Assembly (NCBI RefSeq): GCF_014596575.1
Contig: NZ_NASZ01000004.1
Span: forward strand, 124,001 to 188,000
Direction of reading: 5' to 3'
Source: Flavobacterium pokkalii
Lineage (GTDB): Bacteria > Bacteroidota > Bacteroidia > Flavobacteriales > Flavobacteriaceae
DNA length: 64,000 nt
Shown in pieces: positions 56,464 through 64,000 of this stretch (positions are counted from its first letter, which is position 1; every line of letters begins with the position of its first letter). The notes under the pieces are model-generated. The model was not told the DNA's origin. It made no database searches and was given only the letters and a program-made list of their open reading frames with translations. The translations under genes were made by a program, and so were the position numbers.

Positions 56464-56471
56464 TACCTTTG
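56464..56471 (+). promoter_or_regulatory. -7 element TACCTTTG of the DUF1456 gene
   Basis: TACCTTTG 13 bases before the ATG at 56485, giving a very short leader. Confidence 0.5.
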
Positions 56472-56484
56472 TAAAAAATTTAAA

Positions 56485-56895
56485 ATGACAAACAACGATA
56501 TTTTCAAAAAATTACGCGTTGCCTTAATGCTTCGTGACGACCAAATTGTAGAAATTTTAGAATTGGTCGATTTCAGAATTTCTAAATCCGAATTAGGCGC
56601 ATTTTTTCGTGATTCCAAACATCCCAATTATTTGGAATGCGGCGATCAGGTATTGCGTAATTTCCTTAACGGTTTAGTTATTCATTTGCGAGGAACAAAA
56701 GAAAATCCTAAAAACCCAAAAGACGTTTTAACCAAACATAAAGCCGAAATCCCTGCAAAGAAAACGACGGTTTCTAATGAACCAAAAGCTGCAAAAACAA
56801 CTTTCAAGAAAAAAGCCAACTTTAAAAAAGCTGCACCTAAAACTCCAGTGGTTGAAAAAGTAAAATTCAATAACGGGAAAAACAAAAAATCTTAA
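56485..56895 (+). CDS. DUF1456 (YehS-family) protein
   Basis: 136 aa. Two copies of the DUF1456 repeat are visible: NDIFKKLRVALMLRDDQIVEILELVDFRISKSELGAFFRD and the shorter CGDQVLRNFLNGLVIHLRG. The C-terminal ~50 residues are lysine- and proline-rich (KKTTVSNEPKAAKTTFKKKAN), likely disordered and nucleic-acid-binding. Cytoplasmic. The function is not known, though the charged tail suggests RNA or DNA contact. Confidence 0.88.
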   Translation: MTNNDIFKKLRVALMLRDDQIVEILELVDFRISKSELGAFFRDSKHPNYLECGDQVLRNFLNGLVIHLRGTKENPKNPKDVLTKHKAEIPAKKTTVSNEPKAAKTTFKKKANFKKAAPKTPVVEKVKFNNGKNKKS

Positions 56896-56920
56896 TTGGA
56901 AATCGAACTTTGATTTTATA

Positions 56921-56950
56921 AAAAATCCCGCCTGATATCAGACGGGATTT
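56921..56950. terminator. Bidirectional terminator
   Basis: A stem around AAATCCCG/CGGGATTT with a central CTGA/TCAG pairing, between convergent DUF1456 and secreted-protein genes. Confidence 0.85.
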
Positions 56951-56955
56951 ATTTA

Positions 56956-57294
56956 TTATTTGGTAAACTTAACCAAAAAGACAAGTCCGTTACCTGCTTC
57001 CAAATCATTTGCTGTTAATTTTTTATAATTCAACGTGTTTTTGATATAATAATTCAACTCCTCATTAGTTGTATTAGTGCTCATCACAACCATTTCATGA
57101 TGCTCATTAATAGCAATCCTTACTTTTACTAAAACATCTCCTTCTAATCCGCTAAAAGCTGGATAAGCATTGAGCATTTTAGTTATTTCCTTATAAGTCT
57201 TGTTGTAATCCTCAGGATTATTAGAAGGCTTCTCTGCAGCAAACGCTGTTGTTAAAAATAAAGTTGCAACAGCTGATAAAAATAACTTTCTCAT
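56956..57294 (-). CDS. Small secreted protein, paralogue A
   Basis: 112 aa with a signal peptide (ends TAFA, about residue 19). The mature ~93 residues are very similar to the protein at 57624 (about two thirds identical by eye), with shared blocks DVLVKVRIAINEHHEMVVMSTNT, NYYIKNTLNY and LVFLVKF. I know no named family. The compact beta-alpha pattern recalls small TonB-C-like or stress proteins, but this is not certain. It was probably duplicated from its neighbour. Confidence 0.75.
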   Translation of the reverse strand: MRKLFLSAVATLFLTTAFAAEKPSNNPEDYNKTYKEITKMLNAYPAFSGLEGDVLVKVRIAINEHHEMVVMSTNTTNEELNYYIKNTLNYKKLTANDLEAGNGLVFLVKFTK

Positions 57295-57623
57295 AATTTC
57301 TTTCTTTTAAATTAAAATTAATTCGTTCGAGATTTCATTACAAATTTATCAAAAAAACTATCCAAAAAAGAACTTATACTGTTGATAATGTAAGTTTTAC
57401 GATTGACAAAAAATTAAACTACAAATTTTAAAATTCTAATAAAAAAAAATATTTTAAATTTCACTATTCATATAAAAAATAGAAAACGAAATAAAAAAAA
57501 TCATCAAAACACCCCTAAAACAAAGTTTTTTTGATGATATTTCAACAAAAAAACTTAAAACAAAAAAACCAGTTTCATTTATTAAAAATAAAACCGGTTT
57601 TACAAATTACAATACAGCTCCTG
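57295..57623. other. Gene-free stretch between the two paralogues
   Basis: About 330 A/T-rich bases. The terminator of the upstream paralogue lies at 57565-57601. A weak inverted repeat (ATCATCAAAA near 57500 with TTTTTTGATGAT near 57527) precedes it. No gene or clear promoter for paralogue A was recognised. Confidence 0.5.
57565..57601 (-). terminator. Terminator of paralogue B
   Basis: An 11-bp stem with one G-T/A-C position (57565-57575 with 57591-57601), 23 bases after the stop, T-run on the minus strand. Confidence 0.7.
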
Positions 57624-57962
57624 TTATTTGGCAAATTTTACCAGAAAAACCAGTTTGTTACCGATTTCTAATTCATTTGCAGCTAACTTTTGATAATTCA
57701 AACTGTTTTTAATATAGTAACTCAATTCACTATTGGCTGCATCGGTACTCATCACCACAATCTCATGATTTTCATTTATAGCGATTTTTACTTTCACAAC
57801 AACTTCTTCGCGTAAACTTTCAAAATTCGAATAGGTATTCAAAAGTTCGGCTAACTCTTTAAAAGTCTTTTCATAATCTTTATCCCTGTTTGGAGAACCC
57901 ACAGCCGCAAAAGCTGTATTCATAAATAATGTAACAATAACCGATAAAAATAATTTTTTCAT
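57624..57962 (-). CDS. Small secreted protein, paralogue B
   Basis: 112 aa with a signal peptide (ends TAFA). Shared blocks with the downstream copy are VVVKVKIAINENHEIVVMST, SELSYYIKNSLNYQKL and KLVFLVKFAK. The equal length and collinear similarity show a tandem duplication. It has its own terminator, so the two are transcribed separately. Function unknown; likely periplasmic or released. Confidence 0.75.
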   Translation of the reverse strand: MKKLFLSVIVTLFMNTAFAAVGSPNRDKDYEKTFKELAELLNTYSNFESLREEVVVKVKIAINENHEIVVMSTDAANSELSYYIKNSLNYQKLAANELEIGNKLVFLVKFAK

Positions 57963-58273
57963 GATTTCTTTGTTTTTAATTACAGTTCAAAATTAGCACT
58001 GAAATCCATTCAAAAATCACAAAAACAATTGCTTAACCCAAAGATAAAATGAACCTTAAAAACACTTTTTACAAGTCTTAAAATTGATTTTCCTAAAAAA
58101 CAACAGCCTTACAAATAAACTTTGATAAAAATAAATTTATAACAGAAAACAACTTCTTTTACTGAAAATTCCGAATCAATCAGGCTGTTAATCTTAAATT
58201 AATACAAACATTAAAAACAAAAAAAATCCTGTCCCAAAAAGGAACAGGATTTCAATATATTAGATTTTCTTAA
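57963..58273. other. Gene-free stretch between paralogue B and sucC
   Basis: About 310 A/T-rich bases holding the sucC terminator (58224-58252). No -7 box or further structure was recognised. Confidence 0.5.
58224..58252 (-). terminator. Terminator of sucC
   Basis: A 12-bp stem with one mismatch (58224-58235 with 58241-58252), 5-base A loop, T-run on the minus strand, 21 bases past the stop. Confidence 0.85.
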
Positions 58274-59467
58274 TTAAGAAAGAGCCGCTTGAACCTGATC
58301 AGCAGCTTCCTGGAACTGAACTGCAGATAAAATTGGCATTCCTGAATTATCGATTAATTCTTTTGCAATCTCAGCATTTGTTCCTTGCAAACGAACAATG
58401 ATTGGCACATTGATAGCGTCTCCCATGTTTTTGTAAGCATCAACAACACCCTGAGCTACACGGTCACAACGAACGATTCCTCCAAAGATGTTAATCAAAA
58501 TAGCTTTTACATTAGGATCTTTCAAGATAATACGGAAAGCTGTTTCCACACGTTTTGCATCAGCAGTTCCTCCTACGTCAAGGAAGTTAGCCGGCTCAAA
58601 ACCTGCATATTTAATTAAATCCATAGTTGCCATTGCAAGACCGGCACCGTTTACCATACATCCTACAGTTCCGTCAAGATCAACATAGTTCAACCCTACT
58701 TCTTTAGCTTCTACTTCAATTGGATTTTCTTCACGAACATCACGCATATCAGCATACGCTTTTTGTCTGTATAATGCGTTATCGTCAATATTTACTTTAG
58801 CATCTACCGCTAAAATTTTATTATCAGATGTTTTCAAAACCGGGTTGATTTCAAACATAGAAGCGTCTGAACCAATATAAGCTTTGTATAAAGCATCGAT
58901 GAATTTTACCATTTCTTTGAATGCATTTCCAGTAACACCTAAGTTAAAAGCAATTCTTCTTGCCTGGAAACCTTGTAATCCTACAGCAGGATCAATTTCT
59001 TCTGTAAAGATTAAATGTGGAGTATGCTCAGCAACTTCCTCAATATCCATTCCACCTTCAGTAGAATACATAATCATATTACGTCCTGTTGCTCTGTTTA
59101 ATAATACAGAAACATAAAACTCAGAAGTTTCAGATTCTCCAGGATAGTAAACATCCTCAGCAATTAACACTTTGTGAACCGTTTTCCCCTCAGCAGAAGT
59201 TTGAGGAGTTACTAATTGCATTCCGATAATTTCGCTTGCAACACCTTCCACTTTGTCAATTCCTTTAGCAAGTTTCACCCCGCCTCCTTTACCACGACCA
59301 CCTGCGTGAATTTGGGCTTTAACAACATACCAACTCGTTCCCGTTTCGGCAGTTAATTGTTTAGCAGCCGCAACTGCTTCTACTGGACTGTTAGCAACGA
59401 TCCCGCGTTGAACGCGAACTCCGTAGCTAGCTAAAATCTCTTTTCCTTGATATTCGTGTATGTTCAT
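58274..59467 (-). CDS. sucC: Succinyl-CoA synthetase beta subunit (ADP-forming)
   Basis: 397 aa from the ATG at 59467 ([17 protein letters not shown]). It forms the beta subunit of the TCA enzyme converting succinyl-CoA to succinate with nucleotide phosphorylation. An ATP-grasp domain occupies about 1-240 ([16 protein letters not shown]) and a CoA-ligase domain the rest ([28 protein letters not shown]). The longer frame to 59518 overlaps a TACTTTTG promoter, so the shorter start is right. The alpha-subunit gene sucD is not adjacent. Confidence 0.96.
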   Translation of the reverse strand: MNIHEYQGKEILASYGVRVQRGIVANSPVEAVAAAKQLTAETGTSWYVVKAQIHAGGRGKGGGVKLAKGIDKVEGVASEIIGMQLVTPQTSAEGKTVHKVLIAEDVYYPGESETSEFYVSVLLNRATGRNMIMYSTEGGMDIEEVAEHTPHLIFTEEIDPAVGLQGFQARRIAFNLGVTGNAFKEMVKFIDALYKAYIGSDASMFEINPVLKTSDNKILAVDAKVNIDDNALYRQKAYADMRDVREENPIEVEAKEVGLNYVDLDGTVGCMVNGAGLAMATMDLIKYAGFEPANFLDVGGTADAKRVETAFRIILKDPNVKAILINIFGGIVRCDRVAQGVVDAYKNMGDAINVPIIVRLQGTNAEIAKELIDNSGMPILSAVQFQEAADQVQAALS

Positions 59468-59515
59468 AATATAGAATTTGTCTGAATCTGATTTTATTTC
59501 AGAAAATAAGTCCGA

Positions 59516-59523
59516 CAAAAGTA
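59516..59523 (-). promoter_or_regulatory. -7 element TACTTTTG of sucC
   Basis: A minus-strand TACTTTTG, 48 bases upstream of the sucC ATG and within the longer open frame. Confidence 0.55.
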
Positions 59524-59842
59524 TTAAAAACGAACTTAAAACTGAAATCTTTTTAGTGATTTAAAATATCTTATAAATAAAGTTAAAAAAAGACGTTTTC
59601 ACAGCTTTTTTTCTATCAAAAAAAAGATTTTGCCGCAAAAAAAAGAGTGAACTGACGTTTTTTCGTGGAATTCATCAATTATAGATTTGAAAAAATAAGA
59701 AATAATTGTCAAAATATCAGGCTAAAACCCTCTTAATATTAATAATTTGTTAATACACAGCCCAAATAATGCAATTATTATTATTAATTATACATTTTTC
59801 TATTATTCCTGTAAAAGTAACTCATTATAAGCCTAACCGATA

Positions 59843-59856
59843 CATTATATATAATG
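59843..59856. promoter_or_regulatory. Perfect 14-bp palindrome over the gltB promoter
   Basis: CATTATATATAATG is identical to its reverse complement and lies 7 bases before the -7 box, so it would cover the spacer and -33 zone. It is a candidate operator for the gltB promoter. Confidence 0.45.
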
Positions 59857-59863
59857 AAATATC

Positions 59864-59871
59864 TATTTTTG
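59864..59871 (+). promoter_or_regulatory. -7 element TATTTTTG of gltB
   Basis: TATTTTTG 18 bases before the gltB ATG, just after the palindrome. Confidence 0.55.
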
Positions 59872-59889
59872 TAAAAAAAATTATCAAGC

Positions 59890-62800
59890 ATGAAACTTAA
59901 AGAACAAGGCCTTTATTTGCCAGAATTCGAGCATGAAAACTGTGGAGCTGGTTTTATCTGCAACCTTAAAGGTGAGAAAACAAATCAAATTATTCACGAC
60001 GCATTAGAAATTCTAGTAAAACTAGAGCACCGTGGTGGTGTTAGTGCTGATGGAAAAACGGGAGATGGTGCTGGACTTTTGATTGACATACCTCACGAAT
60101 ATTTCAATAGAGTTTGTGATTTCAATTTACCTGCCCCACGTGAATATGCTGTTGGGATGGTATTTTTACCAAAAATTAACAATCAATACGTTTTTTGTAA
60201 AGACATATTTGAAAAAGAAATTAAAGCACAAGGACTTTCTGTTTTAGGATGGAGAGAAGTTCCTGTTGATTCTTCTCAATTAGGAGAAATCGCTTTAGCT
60301 TCTGAACCTACTATCGAACAAATTTTTGTTGGTAAAAACGAAGCTATTGACGAAGCAACATTTAAAGCAAAATTATATGCTGCCCGTAAAATCACAGAAC
60401 ACACTATTGCGAATTCTAAAATCTCGCAAAGTTCTTATTTTTATGTACCTAGTTTATCTACTACTACCTTAATATATAAAGGTATCATTATGCCTGAAGA
60501 TATCGGGCCATACTATACTGACTTACAACAAACTGATTTAGTAACTCGTTTGGCGTTAGTTCACCAACGTTTCTCTACGAATACAATGCCTACTTGGGAG
60601 TTATCTCAACCATTCCGATACATGTGTCAAAATGGAGAGATTAACACTTTAAGAGGTAACGTAAGCAGAATGCGTGTTCGTGAAGAAATCATGAAGAGTG
60701 ATGTTTTCGGTCCGCAAATAGAGAAGTTATTCCCTATTATCTTACCTGGAAAATCAGATTCAGCTTCTATGGATATGGTTGTTGAATTATTAACACATAC
60801 TGGTCGTTCCTTACCGGAAGTAATGATGATGATGATTCCTGAAGCATGGGAAAAACACAAAACCATGTCAGAAGAGCGTAAAGCATTCTACGAATACAAC
60901 GCTTGCATTATGGAACCTTGGGACGGACCTGCTTCTGTACCTTTCTCTGACGGAGATTACATTGGAGCTTTATTAGACCGTAACGGTTTAAGACCATCTC
61001 GTTATACTGTAACTAAGAGCGGAAAATTAATTATGGCTTCTGAAATTGGAGTTGTAAACGTTGATCCGGAAGATGTAGAAAGCCACGGAAGATTGGAGCC
61101 AGGAAAAATGTTCTTGGTTGACATGAATGAAGGTCGTATTGTAAATGACGAAGAAATCAAAAACAAAATTGTTTCTGAAAGACCTTACCAAGAATGGTTA
61201 AAACAATACCGTTTGAACTTAAAAGACGTTCCTACTACAACTAAAGCTTGTCCAATCGAAACTATCGATTTAAAAACAAGAGAGCGTTTATTCAACTATA
61301 CATTAGAGGATATTCAGGATATGATTACTCCAATGGCTCAGGCTGGAAAAGAAGCCTTAGGTTCTATGGGTACTGACACTCCACTTGCTGTTTTATCAGA
61401 CAGACCTCAATTAATCCCTAACTATTTCAAACAATTATTCGCGCAGGTTACTAACCCTCCTTTGGATGGTATTCGTGAGGAAATTGTAACTGACATCAGT
61501 TTAGCATTAGGACAGGACAGAAACATTTTTGACATTTCTAGTAAACAATGTAGAAAATTAAGAATCCAAAATCCGGTAATTTCTAACGATGACTTAGAAA
61601 AAATCAGAAATATTGATATCGACAATTTCAAAGCAGAAACTATTGAAATCTTATACAAAAAAGATAAAGGTTTAAATGGTTTAGAAAATGCTTTAGAAGA
61701 TATCATTACTCAAATCAGCAAAGCAGTTGACAGAGGAACTAACATCATCATCTTATCAGACAGAGGTGTTAACAAAGAGTTTGCTCCAATCCCGGCTTTA
61801 TTAGCGTGTTCTTATGTTCACCATCAGATGAACCGTTTGCGTAAGCGTTCTTACTTCGATATCATTATCGAATCAGCAGAACCACGTGAACCGCACCACT
61901 TCGCAACATTATTTGGTTACGGAGCGAGCGCTATCAACCCATACATGGTAAACGAAATCATTCGAGTACAAGTACAGGAAGGATTTATCACAGGAATTAG
62001 CGAGCAAAAAGCAGTTGACAACTTCAACAAAGCAATTGGTTCTGGTATTTTAAAAATCATGAACAAAATTGGTATCTCGACGTTACATTCGTACAGAGGT
62101 TCTCAAATTTTCGAAATTGTTGGTTTCAACTCTAAATTTGTTGAAAAATACTTCCCTTACACTGCTTCAAGAATTGAAGGTATCGGATTGTATGAAATCG
62201 AAAAAGAAATCAACGAAAGATATTTATACGCTTATCCGGATGTATTAATCCCTAACCGTTTAGGTTTAAATATTGGTGGAGAATACAGATGGAGACGTAA
62301 CGGGGAAAGACACATGTTCAACCCAACTACTATTGCTAAATTACAACAAGCAGTACGTTTAAGTGATCAGGCTAGTTATGATGTTTACGCTAAATCTGTA
62401 AACGATCAGGCTAAAAGTTTAATGACCATCCGTGGTTTATTTGAATTTGACAACTTAGATCCAATTCCATTAGACGAAGTAGAACCATGGACAGCTATCG
62501 TAAAACGTTTCAAAACCGGAGCGATGTCTTACGGATCTATTTCCAGAGAAGCACACGAGAATTTAGCTATCGCTATGAACCGTATAGGTGGAAAATCCAA
62601 TTCAGGTGAAGGTGGAGAAGACAGAACCCGTTTCCAACCGGATATCAACGGAGACAGTCGTAACTCAGCTATCAAACAAGTAGCTTCCGGACGTTTTGGA
62701 GTAACTTCTCACTACTTATCTAGTGCAAAAGAGATTCAAATTAAAATGGCACAAGGTGCTAAACCAGGAGAAGGGGGACAATTACCAGGTGAAAAAGTAT

Positions 62801-64000
62801 TGCCTTGGATTGCATCGGCTCGTAACTCAACTCCTTTCGTAGGATTGATTTCGCCACCACCTCACCATGATATTTACTCTATTGAGGATTTAGCACAATT
62901 AATCTTCGACTTGAAAAATGCTAACAGAGAAGCACGTATCAATGTTAAATTGGTTTCTGAAGTTGGTGTTGGAACTATCGCTGCGGGTGTTGCTAAAGCA
63001 AAAGCTGATGTAGTATTAATCGCAGGTTATGATGGTGGAACAGGAGCTTCTCCATTAACATCATTGAAACACGCTGGTCTTCCTTGGGAACTTGGATTAG
63101 CTGAAGCACAACAAACTTTAGTATTAAACAACTTAAGAAGCCGTATTGTTGTAGAATGTGACGGTCAGTTAAAAACAGGTCGTGACGTAGCTATCGCAGC
63201 TTTATTAGGTGCTGAAGAATTTGGTTTTGCTACTGCTCCTCTTGTTGCTTCAGGATGTATCATGATGCGTAAATGTCACTTGAATACTTGCCCTGTAGGT
63301 ATTGCTACTCAGGACAAAGAATTGCGTAAAAACTTTAAAGGAACTCCTGAGCACGTAATTAACTTCTTCTACTATGTAGCTGAAGAATTGAGAGGAATTA
63401 TGGCTCAACTTGGTTTTAGAACTTTGGAAGAAATGATTGGTCAAACACATAAAATCAATTCTAACAAAGCTATTACTCACTATAAAGCCAGAGGTTTAGA
63501 TTTATCATCAATCTTACACCGTCCGGCGGCATACAGAGACATGGTGGTTCGCAACACAGAGAAACAGGATCACGGATTAGACAATGTAATGGACTTCCAA
63601 ATCTTGAAAGATTCTCACCGTGCATTATACAGAAAAGAAAAAATGACTTTAGAATATCCTATTAAAAACACTGACCGTTCAGTAGGAGCTATTGTTAGTA
63701 ACGAAATTTCTAAAATTTACGGACACTTAGGTTTACCGGAAGACACTTTAAATATTAATTTCACTGGTTCTGCCGGTCAAAGTTTAGGAGCATTTAGTGC
63801 ACACGGATTAACTTTTACAGTTGAAGGAAACACTAATGACTATTTAGGAAAAGGATTATCCGGAGCTAAATTAATCATCAAAAAACCAGCAAAAGCTACT
63901 TTTGTTGCTTCAGAAAACATTATCGTTGGTAACGTTTGTTTATTCGGTGCTATCGAAGGAGAAGCTTTCATCAATGGTATTGCAGGAGAGCGTTTCGCAG
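59890..64000 (+). CDS. gltB: Glutamate synthase large subunit (partial, runs off the window)
   Basis: The frame is open from the ATG at 59890 to the window end (1370 codons), so the last ~130 residues are missing. GltB, with GltD, makes two glutamates from glutamine and 2-oxoglutarate. Cys18 (ENCGAGFI) is the N-terminal amidotransferase nucleophile, so a 17-residue propeptide would be removed. The FMN-binding part has [13 protein letters not shown] near 62610, and [13 protein letters not shown] (63274-63312) supplies the 3Fe-4S cysteines. The final bases begin the AGERFA motif of the C-terminal beta-helix. It uses strong, evenly expressed codons. Confidence 0.95.
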   Translation, partial: MKLKEQGLYLPEFEHENCGAGFICNLKGEKTNQIIHDALEILVKLEHRGGVSADGKTGDGAGLLIDIPHEYFNRVCDFNLPAPREYAVGMVFLPKINNQYVFCKDIFEKEIKAQGLSVLGWREVPVDSSQLGEIALASEPTIEQIFVGKNEAIDEATFKAKLYAARKITEHTIANSKISQSSYFYVPSLSTTTLIYKGIIMPEDIGPYYTDLQQTDLVTRLALVHQRFSTNTMPTWELSQPFRYMCQNGEINTLRGNVSRMRVREEIMKSDVFGPQIEKLFPIILPGKSDSASMDMVVELLTHTGRSLPEVMMMMIPEAWEKHKTMSEERKAFYEYNACIMEPWDGPASVPFSDGDYIGALLDRNGLRPSRYTVTKSGKLIMASEIGVVNVDPEDVESHGRLEPGKMFLVDMNEGRIVNDEEIKNKIVSERPYQEWLKQYRLNLKDVPTTTKACPIETIDLKTRERLFNYTLEDIQDMITPMAQAGKEALGSMGTDTPLAVLSDRPQLIPNYFKQLFAQVTNPPLDGIREEIVTDISLALGQDRNIFDISSKQCRKLRIQNPVISNDDLEKIRNIDIDNFKAETIEILYKKDKGLNGLENALEDIITQISKAVDRGTNIIILSDRGVNKEFAPIPALLACSYVHHQMNRLRKRSYFDIIIESAEPREPHHFATLFGYGASAINPYMVNEIIRVQVQEGFITGISEQKAVDNFNKAIGSGILKIMNKIGISTLHSYRGSQIFEIVGFNSKFVEKYFPYTASRIEGIGLYEIEKEINERYLYAYPDVLIPNRLGLNIGGEYRWRRNGERHMFNPTTIAKLQQAVRLSDQASYDVYAKSVNDQAKSLMTIRGLFEFDNLDPIPLDEVEPWTAIVKRFKTGAMSYGSISREAHENLAIAMNRIGGKSNSGEGGEDRTRFQPDINGDSRNSAIKQVASGRFGVTSHYLSSAKEIQIKMAQGAKPGEGGQLPGEKVLPWIASARNSTPFVGLISPPPHHDIYSIEDLAQLIFDLKNANREARINVKLVSEVGVGTIAAGVAKAKADVVLIAGYDGGTGASPLTSLKHAGLPWELGLAEAQQTLVLNNLRSRIVVECDGQLKTGRDVAIAALLGAEEFGFATAPLVASGCIMMRKCHLNTCPVGIATQDKELRKNFKGTPEHVINFFYYVAEELRGIMAQLGFRTLEEMIGQTHKINSNKAITHYKARGLDLSSILHRPAAYRDMVVRNTEKQDHGLDNVMDFQILKDSHRALYRKEKMTLEYPIKNTDRSVGAIVSNEISKIYGHLGLPEDTLNINFTGSAGQSLGAFSAHGLTFTVEGNTNDYLGKGLSGAKLIIKKPAKATFVASENIIVGNVCLFGAIEGEAFINGIAGERFA

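Larger units (their letters stand above)
59468..59889. other. Divergent sucC-gltB regulatory region
   Basis: About 420 bases without genes between two central-metabolism genes. It contains the sucC -7 element at 59516, the gltB -7 element at 59864 and a perfect 14-bp palindrome at 59843. The rest is A/T-rich with no recognised structure. Confidence 0.7.

Noticed and set aside
58274..59518. Longer SucC starting at 59518
   Set aside because: Overlaps a TACTTTTG promoter; [10 protein letters not shown] at 59467 is the universal SucC start.

Overview
The window looks like a chromosomal segment of a low-GC member of the Bacteroidota, most likely a Flavobacterium or close relative. This rests on the A+T-rich sequence, the many Bacteroidota-type -7 boxes (TAnnTTTG), and the gene content: two TonB-dependent receptors with carboxypeptidase-like N-domains, DUF4249, DUF5723, DUF3276, a long-form NusB and a monomeric NADP-isocitrate dehydrogenase. 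No rRNA, tRNA, CRISPR array, prophage or intact insertion sequence was recognised. The genus is an inference from protein style; no search was possible.

Layout. 1-7.2 kb (minus): the 5' tip of a secreted-protein gene, a large secreted TlpA-type thioredoxin protein, folD, ffh and argS. 7.4-13.7 kb: an outer-membrane beta-barrel receptor (plus), then fabH, a YegP-like protein, an orphan ABC ATPase, and a lipocalin-like plus OmpA/glycine-zipper pair (minus). 13.9-21.4 kb (plus): htpG, then an accessory-looking stretch of orphan secreted proteins and lipoproteins. This stretch contains a 27-bp inverted repeat next to a GIY-YIG nuclease gene with a broken 5' end; DUF4010/MgtC, PH-domain and DUF202 genes follow. 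21.4-27 kb (minus): guaB, a lipoprotein/DUF5723 pair, HMG-CoA lyase and pyrD. 27-38.9 kb: DUF1003, pepT, nusB-yajC, an ABC exporter, DUF3276, an MscS channel, a sulfurtransferase, a CsaA-like protein, a thioredoxin-like protein, a cyclophilin-FKBP fusion, an L,D-transpeptidase-like protein, trmD and rplS. 39-49 kb (plus): isocitrate dehydrogenase, a TetR / small protein / MFS efflux unit, a TonB receptor/DUF4249 pair, thiamine pyrophosphokinase, and an AraC-type regulator followed by a short-chain dehydrogenase. 49-64 kb: rlmF, a DUF1593 hydrolase, uvrB, a TerB-like protein, dipeptide epimerase plus an AONS-like PLP enzyme, DUF1456, two paralogous small secreted proteins, sucC, and the first 1370 codons of gltB running off the end.

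Most of the window is housekeeping: translation and secretion (argS, ffh, yajC, trmD, rplS, rlmF), central metabolism (icd, sucC, gltB, guaB, pyrD, folD, fabH), protein folding (htpG, PPIase) and repair (uvrB). Convergent gene pairs are often separated by clean hairpin terminators, and TAnnTTTG boxes decide several start codons.

The least expected signals are outside annotated genes. (1) Between 20.58 and 20.71 kb lies a decayed second copy of the guaB 3' end plus its terminator. (2) The 16.87-17.35 kb palindromic repeat abuts a GIY-YIG nuclease gene. (3) A 16-bp direct repeat with 21-bp spacing lies between the AraC-type regulator and the dehydrogenase, a strong operator candidate. (4) An imperfect 20-bp palindrome sits in the tetR promoter. 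(5) A perfect 14-bp palindrome lies over the gltB promoter.
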